A DNA stretch of 64,000 nt from Argyresthia goedartella (Eukaryota > Arthropoda > Insecta > Lepidoptera > Argyresthiidae): contig OX463829.1 in NCBI GenBank assembly GCA_949825045.1, positions 25,700,715 through 25,764,714 on the forward strand. The letters run 5' to 3'. Within the stretch, counting starts at the first letter, position 1. Each line of letters opens with the position of its first letter. The notes beneath the pieces are model-generated. The model was not told the DNA's origin. It ran no database searches and saw only the letters and a list, made by a program, of their open reading frames with translations. This document shows positions 12,901 through 24,900 of the stretch, piece after piece. The position numbers and the translations under genes are program-made.

Positions 12901-15900
12901 TACAATACACTGTTATTTTAGTATTTATTACCATTATGATTAGGTAGGCAATGCCTAAACTGCCTAAAGTACATGCCTACTAGGCATGTACTTTAGGCAG
13001 TTACTTAAGTGAGTTTCATTTTAGGAAGCTATTTACGGATCTTCTTATCATTTGCTAACAAGTTTTCCACGTCATTGTACCGCATATAACTCTACACAAT
13101 GAGGATGGTATGTCTCAAGTACTGCACGGACGCTTTTGGACCATGACTTTAATTTGGTCGTATTATTGTTGAAATTTCAATTTTCAAAAAATAACTGTAT
13201 TTCTACGACTTTTTGGTTTTAAAAGTTAATAATTACACAGTAAATGCGACACTAAATGCTAGTAGTAAAAGTTTTGCTGTAAACAAAGTACATCCTGCTT
13301 ATTTTGGGGTCCAAATATTTTCGTCCAAATTCTTTACAAAAGTTGTCGTATTGGTAAAACGGCTTATCCTAGGCTTTTGCAATTCGGTATAGTGATAGTA
13401 TTGAGTAAGATCTATCGTTAGGTGACTCTCGTTTGACTTTGAGTTGCTTTGTTAGGGAGATATTAAGCCATTTAGGTATTTTAAAGATTTACCAAAAACT
13501 CCCAAACGGTAATTGTGAACTGAAAAAAGTAATTCCACACAAATTACAAACAAATTACCACGAATATTTATGTAGCTGGCAAGATTTGTGTGTTCAGTAG
13601 TTTTCTCAAACCAGCATTTGGTCAAACGTGATTCTAGCAGGAAATGGAATATCTCTGAAACCCGTGGACACATAAAACTGGCTTTTCGGTCACATTTACA
13701 ACTCACGACACACTAAATGCCCATATACTTTCTTGCTAGGATCACGTTTCGAAACGTGATTCTAGCAGGAAGTGTTTTTGTGAAATATCTCAGCCCCCGT
13801 GTACAAACAAACTCTGAAATTTCGGTCACATTTATATCTAACAACACTCTAAATATGTGCATACTCAGAATCTGCCTAAATCGTAATTTCTTGCTAGAAT
13901 CACGGTCTCTCCAACATAATGTTAATATAAAATTACATGGACTTATGAATTTGCTTATTATTCTCTGGTAGTAGGTAGTGTGTTCATGAAGTAGAACAAT
14001 GCATTCATTGCTTTTTATTATGATTATACCAGAATGTTGAAGGTTAGATAATATCTATAGTCTTAGTATATGTATGTACTACAGTACACACTCTCAACTC
14101 ACTAGTATTTTAAATAATGAACTCAGTGGCGGACTAAGGAGGTGTGGCGGGAATGGCCAAAAGGGGGGGTGGCCCGGCTTGGCATGCTTACATAAAAAAA
14201 AATGTTCTTGCAAGACAAAGAAATCGAGCATGTGGGCCTCGCTCGCTTAATGCACAGGTTCATAATAATAAATACATAAGTTTCTTATATCGTCCGCCGG
14301 AGGAAAATATTTGAATTTATTATTAAATGGGACTTTACCAAATCCATACCCAATATATTTCTAAAGGGCAACAAATATAATGGATAAATGAACACCAAAA
14401 GTTGCAAAACATTTCAGGGCAAAATACTGCGGTAGCTTAGGTGAAGGGTAAAGGGGGTGACCGTAGCGAAGCCCCCTTTATCCTTCGTGTTAGGTTGAAC
14501 ATGTAAGAACAACAAAAAATACTTAAAACATAGACTTAAGTACACAAAACATAAAAAGAAGTTTTGTGAACATTTATCACAACACAATTTAGTGGACATT
14601 TAACCATTCTGGCAGTCATTTCGAATTTATTGGTAGTAAAATAGGTGCGTTTTTTAATAATCGTTTAAAAACAAGCCTTTCTAAAGTCTGGCCGCCGAGA
14701 GAATGCGATCCTGACTGCTCAGAACCCATAATTTTTTGACATCTGCAATGAAAAATATTCCTTATTACGTATGCATTAAAGAAATGACATAAACGCATTA
14801 TAAAAACGGCCGAAGATCCTTCAGTATTTCTTAACAATAAGTGTATCAGTGGCGGTAGTTTTTCAACATAACTAATCATAATTCACCAAGTTAAAAAAAA
14901 ATAAAAAACCGACTTGAAGTTCAAGCCCTATTTCTTCCTCCCCGTCGGGATGCGAATAAAGTGTATGTATATGAATGAACTACAGTCTATGAAAATGAAA
15001 TGAACCACAAACCAAAACGTCATCTGTGTATATATTTTTTGTATTTGTTGATTTTTTCACTAAGCACTTAATCAATTTTGATTTATATAGGACCGCCTCT
15101 GAAGTATGACCTACCAATCAAAACAAGAATCATAAAAATCGGTTCATAATTGACGGACTAGTCGCGCAACAAAAACAGAACAGACTAATTGAGAACCGCA
15201 CCTCCGCCTTTTTGAAGTCGGTTGAAAATTTATCTTAGATCGACCATGACTGAAGAACGACTTGGCAGTCTGGCTATTTTAGTCCATCTTAAGAAAAAAC
15301 AACAAAAAAAAACGCCCAAGTGCGAGTAGGACTCGCGCACGAAGGGTTCCGTACAATTATTTATAAAAACGGCAAAAAAAACATGTCTGTTATATGGGTT
15401 TTTATTTAGTTTGGGTAATCATTTATTTAATACACATTTTTTTAAAATTAACTTTATTCATGGCATCATGGAAATCAGCTTTTTTTTCTTTGTCGTTATA
15501 AATTAATAAAGCATTCGGGACGAACCCAGTCTTGTCACTATCATGAACAATTATGTATCTTTTTCCTGTAGTTACAGATTTAGATACGCCGGGCTCATTT
15601 AGAAAGAAAGAAAGAAACGTTTATTCACAGCTGACGGAGGCGCATACAGTCAACAAGTTCAACCGCATACCAATCCGTTATCGCGATTCGCCTCAGCAGC
15701 TGCAATGGCTGCTGACTCAGCATAATGCTAAGGTGAAAAACGCCTTAGCGCTGGTTATCAGTCAGTGCCAGTGGTGACCCACAAGCGTCGCCAAGCCTGG
15801 TACCATGGTGTGTAGATACTTGAATACATGCTTTCAATACAATAAATATATTAAAGTACGTATCAATGGTATTGGTCAGTGTAATAAAAAATAAACAATT

Positions 15901-18900
15901 TTTAAAACGAAAAACTAAAACTTAAACATAAAACCTAAGCACATCCCACCACAGACAAATAAAAACAAAATACTAATTAAATATTCAAAATGGCACAGCA
16001 GAGCGGAACATAAATAAGATACCAAAGAGGAAGACGAAATACAACAACACCAAAAGAAAATTTTGAAAATGCGATTTTCGCTTTGCCAACATTTTGCATG
16101 ATTTAGTGAAGTATGAATATAACTGTCATCAAGGTATAGAATAGGCACCACCACTCTCCCACCATAACGGTACCTGTCCCTCCATGCCACTATATCATGT
16201 CGCTCCATAAGTACTGTCCTTTGGTTTCAAAATTTTTTATTTTTATAACCTAATTTGTGTAAGAGTAAACGAAGAGATTCTCTGCTACCAACAAAATTTA
16301 TGGATTCTTTAAGAGCTGCAAGCAGCCGTTTCAAACTTGGTACTTCTTTTCGGACAGCATAAAATTCATGTAATTTATGCCTAATTGCAGATAAATCAAA
16401 ATCATCCAGATTTATTTTCTTTTTGGTTTTAGGTTTATTTTTATTAGGCGTAGAAAATACAGCTGACGTCCCACATTCGTTTTGTATTTTCATAACGGAA
16501 GATCGGGATATGCCTAAAATACAACAAAATATTTTACTTATAAATAGTTACAAATTAGCCAATTCACATTACACATACTACACACACACATTTTCGGCAT
16601 TTTCACTCATAAAACACAAGAAATATACCATGCACAATCGACACCCCACTTTGACAGCAATCGACAGATGACGTTAATTACTTTTTAAAGAAAGTAATTA
16701 ACGTCATCTGTCTAACTTTTTAAAGAAAGTGTTGAAAGTTGAAGAAAATAGTTTCATAGGTTTTCCGCAACATGGCGATGATTTTATATTCTTGGTTTGG
16801 CTTTGATGTTGTTATTATTTTCTATTGTGCATTCATAATGAATTCTGCAATTTATGAATTACTCGATTATCGCTCTAATCAAATGTAACCTGTGATTGTC
16901 TGTTGCAGACTGATCAAATGATTGTTCACTTAGAACAGAAAACGTTTTTTTGTCTACGAATGTTTTCAGACGCACAACGCCATTAGGCGTTGTGCGTCTG
17001 AATATTGAGAAGACATTGCTCTGGCGAAATTTCTTAGACATTTTTCAGGCATGCAAACTTCAAATGCGTCAGTGGAAGGAAAACATAGTCCTCCAATATT
17101 TTTTATTGCTATCAATCTGTGAAATTTCATCTTTTCGTTGGTCAGACTGATAATACACGTCTCACTCTTAGTTTTTTGTAATACCCCTGGCCACCCAACC
17201 TGCTATATATCCCACAAGCGGTTCTATGTCTTCCGAGAGGTTTGAAATATTTCTATCTAATAGTCTAATATAATCAGGGTCTATTTGTATGGAGCTGTGG
17301 GTAGAGCTATCACAAACTCTAACTTAATCATCTACCTCAAAATGACGAGCACCAGCGACCGTAAAATTTATTGTTTTAACACTTGTTACAGTTAGTATTG
17401 GGAAGTTGTCTAGGGGTATGGCGTTTCCGGTGAAACCCGATGTAAGAGACACGTTATTCAGGGCTGTTCTATGTGCACCTCTACACTGTATTGCATTAGG
17501 GTTGTTGTTAAAACCGCCATGCTTTCTAATCATCCCAAAAGAAGTTCCAGATAGTCTTGTGAGAGGCAGTAGGTTGTGATTTACTGTTATTTGGATTTTG
17601 ATTCAACCAAGTTAGAGTATAATATTTCTAGGCTCTGAGACACTACTAATCCCAAAAATCCAACATTGCTTTGTGAGTTCAAGATGTCTTTTTTCTTTAC
17701 TTTGATTATGTGGCGAGGTTGGAGAGAGGTACCGTACAACTTATTTATTTATTTAGATATGTATTTAATATAAAATACTAATATTTAGTTAATTTGGACT
17801 TCGGCTTGGAATTTTTATAACTTCTACTTCCATTTTGGTCTTCGTCCTGTAAACAAAAAAAATGCTATATGAAATGATAACTATGTATAATCACCCTCTG
17901 AAAAATGTAAGGAACAAATCCTTACATATGGTTTGGCCATATAATTGGCATTGTTACGATGCGACGCTAAAATGCGATGCCTTATTTCGCGTCACATAGG
18001 ATCACGAGATAGAGACACTGAAAAAACAACAAATGTTGTTTTGCTGTCTAGGTAATACCTGTCCTACAAAAAATATCACAATCAATATTCAGACTTAAAA
18101 AATTAAGGTATCTGTGCTTTACAACACAAACGTAACAAAACGTAAAGAAAGTTACGTCAGTCGGATAAAAGATTTTCGGTTGAGGAGTTTTTCGAGAAAA
18201 ATATTTAAGACTACTAATTTACAGCCAATAGTAATTGTAAATAATATGAATTACTTGTGATACGACACTCCTTGTTTTTTTGTATCGCGACTCCCGTACG
18301 ATTTTAGTATGTGCTACCGATACGCCAATCGGTTGTCTAAGTCTGGGCGCGACTGAGTGAAATGTAAACACACAATCAGTTTTGGTACTGATTTAGTGGC
18401 AACAATTTCAAGTGCCACCATTTCCCTCAAGTCAAATTAGTATAATTTTAATTACTTGTCTAGTATCATTGCTTTACTTGAAAATCTGTTTCTAACATGG
18501 TATAGATACTTCAACTCAGTTCTGCGCGCGGCGCTATGTGTGCGTGCGCTTGTAAATATATAGGTTTCATTTGTGTGAACAAGAACACGTCTTGCTCGGA
18601 CGACGACTGCCACGTCACTGCAGCAAGACGTGTTCTTATCGCTTTTTCTTACGGGTACAGTCGTTAACAAAAATGTCCAGTTCTTCGCGGAGAAAATGTT
18701 TAAGGAGTCATGTAAATATTTGTTAATTTTAAATTTAGATATAATTAATTTTATTATGATTCTATTTCCTATAAAAATTAAATAATATTTAAATGAAATG
18801 AAATATTATATCCTTGTTGACGTTTATGAATTATTGTTTTAGACTCGAGAAACCATTGCTAAGATATACGAATTTCTGAAAAAAGATGCGAGAGATATAT

Positions 18901-21900
18901 TGCAACTAGTAATTGATCCAGTTTGCAGTGCAAGTCCAATTTTAATATCTAAATTAAGTGAACATTTAAACAGCGTACGGAAAAGAACAGCAATGGCAGT
19001 GGGGGGTATCAGAGAGAACAATAACTAATACATATATTGGCTGAAGGAAAAGAATCTGACTCTAAATTTAGATCTCCGCATAAAGACCGCAAAAAACGTT
19101 CAAAGAAGTTAGAATTAGACAACTTTAACGTTGATGTTATACGTTCAACTATTCAAAATTACCATTTAGAACATCACGAGTTACCTACCTTGCTAAAGTT
19201 GAAAAGAATATTTCAAGAGAAACTTAATTATGATGGAAGTATTTCGACTCTGCGCACAGCTTTGTTAAAGTTGCGATACAAATGGCGAAGAACTGCGGAT
19301 AACAGACGTGTTATTATAGAGCGGCATGACATCCAAAAACTTATCTTAACTAGTCATGTGCAAAACAAAGGATGGGTTAATAAAGATGGACCACCTTTAA
19401 AGAGAAACATGTCTAAAGGACAAAGAATTATCATTGTGCATGCTGGTTCACAACAAGGTTTCGTTCCTACTGACATTCAAAGCAAATAGTGTTTCCGGTG
19501 ATTATCACTCTAACAAGAATGCAGAAAACTATGAAAAGTGGCTTAAAGAACGTCTTGTACCGAATCTGCCACCTAACTCTGTAATTGTGCTTGATAATGC
19601 CTCATACCATAATGTTCAAAATGACAGAGCTCCAAATTCTAATTCCAAAAAAACAGAAATGCAGAGATGTCTGACAGAAAAACATATAGCTTTTAATCTA
19701 GATATGAAAAAAATTGAACTGTATGATTTGATAAAAAAAAAACAAAGAAAACCATATTTGTTATAAGATTGATGACATACTTCAGCCATATGGCATAAAA
19801 GTTCTTCGACTGCCACCATATCATCCTGATATAAACCCCATAGAAAATGTGTGGGGAATTTTAAAAAATTATATTGCTTCGCATAATGTCGACCAAAATG
19901 TGACGGGAATAATGGAACAAATAAATGAACGTTTAAGTCAAATTGATGGAGAGATGTGGGGTAATACTTGTCGACATGAACAAAAGAAAGAAGAAGAATA
20001 CTATCGACATTTTGACATGGAGTCAGAAATCGTAATCAACCTTGGCGAGAGCAGCGAATCCGACAATTCATCATTTGATTTTTCAAGTAGCGATTCAGAA
20101 TAAGTAATATGTTCAATACATAAACATTAAATTACAGTGTGCCAATACCAAATTATTGTTTTTTTAAGAACCCGTATATTATCAAACACAACAAGTTAGC
20201 GCTCCTGCACACGATAACTGTATTTGTATTTGTACCCGACTGTACTTCTTGTCACGTACACTAAGTCACTGTATATGTACATGGTTTACCCACACATAGC
20301 GACGCGCGCACAACTGAGTTGAAGTATCTATAACAATATTGATTAAAATTTGATTTTCTGTTTGGATTGTGTTTAATGCAGTAAATATTCAAATCTGGGG
20401 GGCGTCAGAGGGCCCATAATTGAAGATCGCCCCGGGCCTCAAAAAGTCTTAGTCCGCCATTGAATGTACTACTTCTGTTGCATAGCAGCCAAGATACTGC
20501 TTCAAAAACAAAACATTCCGGGTTCGAATCTCGACCAGGGAACTTTTAAAACGTGCTTTGAATGATTATTATGTTTGTGACATTGCCGTTTCTGGTTCTT
20601 ACGACCAAGTGTATCCTAGTGTGGGGCCAGAAGATAGGTATGTGCCTATAATAATTGTTAATGACGTTTGCATTTGTGTCATAGTGTACTAGCTAGCAAA
20701 TAAGATCCCTGGATTACTTACCTGTGTTTTTCTTATATCTCTGTTCTCAACTTCCAGCTTTTCGACACCGTCAGCAGCACATACACATACCTGCTGGGAG
20801 ACACGCAATCAGGTAACAACCTACCACATCCAACTTGATTTCTTTATAGAAGTAAGCTCGCCTTTGTTCATTTTTTTTTCCCGGCTACAGCGAAGCCAAA
20901 AGGCTTTGTTCATACTCATCCCCAGCCCCGGCAGCACGTTGACCGCGGAGGGGGAGGGGTTTCGCGACGCGGGAATGTGAGGGACAAAGCTATTTGTAGT
21001 GTATAGGTCTGTCTCTCACTTTCCCTCGTCGCTACACCCCGCGGGGGGGGTAAACGTGCTACGGGTGCTGGTCACACTCGCCCGGTCCGCATATCTATAT
21101 ACATGTACATGTGTAACATTGACGACCCGAATGGCCGAGTCGGCAGTGACGCTGCCTACGAAGCCAAGGGTCCCGGGTTCGAGTCCCGGCGGGGGCAAAT
21201 ATTTGTTTGATGAGAACGAATGTTTGTACCCTAGTCATGGTTGTTTATCTATCTAAGTATAATATTTATCTATTTAAGTATGTGTATCGTTGTCTAGTAC
21301 CCAAGATACAGGGAATCCTAGTTTGTAAATGTGTGTAAATGGTGTCCAAGGTATTATGATTATTATAGAATGCGCAAAGGTACTGATGGTAAGAAAAGTA
21401 TGTTTTGTGTTATTTGTTATTTATTTTTATTCAGTCAATAATGACAGAACGCGCCAATAACGCGGTATAAAAGTAACTGTATATACCTACAGTTAATTTT
21501 ATACCGTGTTTAAAGGTACTATTAGTTTTTTCTCAACATACCTATATAAAATAGAATCAATAATAAACAATAATCAACGTTAGTAATGTCAATGATCCGT
21601 GTCCCTGAGGTCCTTTTTCACCTGTTAACACGCACGCAAACATATGGTGAATTGTTTTCACGGCGTTTATAATATGTATGACCAGCGTACAAAAGAGATC
21701 GTCCACGTTGGTTTTTTATAACTTCAAAATTTCGCGAAATTCCCCGCGAAGATCCTTCTCCGAACTTGTTGCCGAAACATACTGATACATAATAAAATTA
21801 CTTGTCATCAGCTGCACCTGGGCAGCATTATAAAGTTAAACTAATGGGATGTTTTTTTTTATTTTTTTTTGTTTGAATTTATTCAGCAATTGTTTATTAT

Positions 21901-24900
21901 AGTAATTCGAATGGGATGCTTGCTTCCTATCTTAGAGAAAACAGATTTTACTTCATCATAAATGAATGAGAGAGAGAGAGAGATAGCTCTATACTCTTGT
22001 ATTTTCTATTCCGTGGCTTTATGTAATCACCGAAATCCGCTATGACAAAAGGCTTGTCACCGACATTTGCCATTGCGATTAATGAATTCTATTACTCTTT
22101 TGTTCGGATACGTGCAGGCTGCCTTATTGTAATTTCTAGGAATAAATAATTATTTGTAAGGAACCAAAGTAAGTCGTTTTGTTAAAAAATATATAGAAAA
22201 AGATCATGCAAGAGTGCCATAGTAAAAATAATGTTCGTGAAGTATTTATGTTCTACGTCGTAGCACTTTAGCGACAAACTGTAAAAAGATATGTATTTAA
22301 AAAGATTAAATGTCCATTGAGATATATTTGAAGTTTTAATACAAAACACATTTAAATATATTTTTCCATTCATTCTTTTTAAAGATACTTTGAAAATAAT
22401 TCAGATATCGAGGATGTAGGCAGAAGAACTACAAATACCTTTGCCTAGCATTAAAAAAATACGAGCTGACCCTCGTTTCGGTTCGGTTTGTTTTTGTTTT
22501 CAGGAAGAAACACCCGCATAAAATTAATAGAAGAATAGCACTATACACTTCTACGCCTGCTAAAGAGATAGTATGGTGGGCTCACGGCGGGCGTCAACTG
22601 ACACTTTCAAACCGAACGCAGCCTTTTTTTTTTTACTTTTTAGGACAGGCAAAGACAAAGCCTTGACAATAACATTTTTTTATGTTCTGGCAAAGGTAAC
22701 ATGGTCCATTATGTCTACATCAACTCAAAACTCAAGATTTAAAAATTTATTTAAATATGAAAGATCAAAATTTTGGAAAATGGCAAAATGAAAATCCCTT
22801 GCTGTCGACCAACTTTCGAATTAGCTATTAAAATTAGGGGGTTAATAATTTACAATGTTGTGAATTGATAGGCATATAAAAAGCGGGCGAGTATGAACTG
22901 GGGATGAGTAAGAACGAATCCAGCCAAAAGGAGGGTTACGTGTTTGAGCGGTGTGTATGTAAAATGTATATATGTAAGTATGCATGTTTGTTCACTTGTT
23001 CCACCAGAATATCTTAAATACTTATCAGAATTTGACAAATTAGGTATCATTAGAAGAGTCTTGATCGTGCACTACTTATAGGCGATGTGACGTCACACTA
23101 CATTCAATATGGCGCCCTCTAAAGAGCTTAGCACTGGAAAAAAAAATGAACAGGGCTGTGTTGAGTATGAAATTATATGGATTATATAATTATAGGGCTT
23201 AATTAGCCCATTCCAAATACTATATATTATATATATATATCATGCTAGCTCCTTACATTTAATATAATCGTTAGAAGCATATTGACCGGTTATAGGTTTC
23301 ATTTTAGAGCGCGATGTTTTAATAGTCGGGTTTTAGTTTTTAAATTGTATTATTAAATTGCTTGAATTATTGATTGATGATGACGATAACAAAAATTACA
23401 AATGACAGGTGAAGCCGTGCTCATCGATCCGGTGTTGGAGCATGCTGAGAGGGACGCAGCACTCATCAGGGATCTGAAGTTTAAACTGCTCTATTCCAGT
23501 TAGTACTATCCTCTCTCAATTCCCATTACTTCGGCATGTAGTTTGGGGACAACACATGACGTCTCCATGACTCTTTGTCATGGGCATTGGCCCATTGAGC
23601 TCGAATCTGTAGGCATATAATGTATCTCTGGCATCTAGGAATTTAATTCCCTTTATAGGGCAGAAGCGAAATTAGTATGGCGACTGTAACCACCTGACAA
23701 GGTTGACTCTAAGGCTCATAATTAATGTAGGGTTGCATTGGTAGTCGACCTTATTTCTTTAATAAGTAGCAAGCTACAAATGAAACCACCAAAGTGAAGT
23801 TAGTCACAAGACTTTGGTAGGGTGCAACTTAATGGTGCTACCTTTGTGCCTTTCGTTTAATAAGTGTTTACGATCTGGAGAAGTGTTTTGTCTCGTATAT
23901 TGTATTGAACTAAAGAATGTTCCCAAGAAATCTAATGAGTCTAGAAATGACCTGATAAACATGGTCAAGACCATGGCTTACTCCATAAATATGAACATGG
24001 TTGAGAGAGATATAACGGATATATTCCGCTTAAAGGGCAAGTCAGACAAAATCAACAACCCGACAATTATTGTAGAATTTGGCTCATCTCTACTAAGAAC
24101 CGATTTTCTAAAAAAAACAAAAGATTTCAACATAAAGAACAAATCCAAATTGCAGGCCAAAGACCTTGGCCATACAACCGAAGTTAATACGCCCGTGTTT
24201 GTCGCTGAACAGCTGACTTCCAAGGGAGCCCGACTACATTTCCTTGCACGTGACCTGATAAGAACCCAAAAATACAAGCATTGCTGGGTCTCTTTCGGAC
24301 GAGTTTTTGTGAGAAAGAATGATACGTCTAAAATCATACAAATCCAACACGAAGCGCAGGTTCAAAATCTTCTACAGCAAGAAAAGTGACTATCTTTGTG
24401 TAACGATTCTATAATTAGTCTACCGATTTTATATTCTGTAAGTAACGAATCTACCTTGCTTAAGCTTACTTTTAATATATCTTTTGTTGTAATACAACCA
24501 CTAAACACTTTTATACTAAGGAGTTGTCATCCGCTCCTGCGTGGAAAAAAAAATAAGTGGAGGTAAAGAGAAACAAATTAATCCTAAGGTAGCTTTAGTC
24601 GCTACGACTTAAGACAAGATTAAGAACGGCCAGAGCGGTAGAGCTCGAAGCCAGAGATCAGCCACATCGCCAACGAGATGTGTCTGAAATAAAGAATATA
24701 CATATATACAAATTAACAGTTAATAGAAGTTAAGAAAATTTATGCTACTTACATGCAAAAATTTTATATCTTTAATGCTAAACTTTCGTATCACCTTCAG
24801 GACAGAAGTTTGAGAAACAAGAGGGGGTTCCATGACAGTCGGTTCAGCAGGAAGGTCAAGTGATGGAGAGTCATTTGCAGTTGAAGGTGGAGTCAAGAAT

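Larger units (their letters stand above)
14124..20462. mobile_element. hAT-like insertion enclosing nested elements
   Basis: The left end CAGTGGCGGACTAAG (14124) and right end CTTAGTCCGCCATTG (20448-20462) are inverse with one mismatch. They are flanked by AATGAACT (14116-14123) and AATGTACT (20463-20470), an 8-bp target duplication differing at one base. CAGTGGCGGA-type ends and 8-bp duplications are typical of hAT elements. No hAT transposase is visible inside. Instead there are other repeats: the module at 14415, the DDE remnant at 15.9-16.5 kb, the P-like fragment at 17.3 kb and the DD82E element at 18.5-20.3 kb. Confidence 0.65.

Noticed and set aside
12668..12943. 91-codon + frame and an opposing 70-codon frame
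   Set aside because: No motif, no codon bias, and the two frames overlap; chance.
16859..17150. Overlapping frames on both strands sharing RRTTP(N/L)GVVRL
   Set aside because: They are two readings of the hairpin at 16965-17002, not proteins.
21118..21200. tRNA gene (A and B boxes present)
   Set aside because: No complete cloverleaf, and the same long body follows at 50468; these are SINE heads. The other B-box hits at 12036, 32838, 34887, 49370 and 54601 were treated alike.
23814..24389. Integrated baculovirus FP25K gene
   Set aside because: The same domain is common in insect LINE ORF1 proteins, no other viral gene is near, and the context is transposon-rich. Kept as FP-like ORF only.
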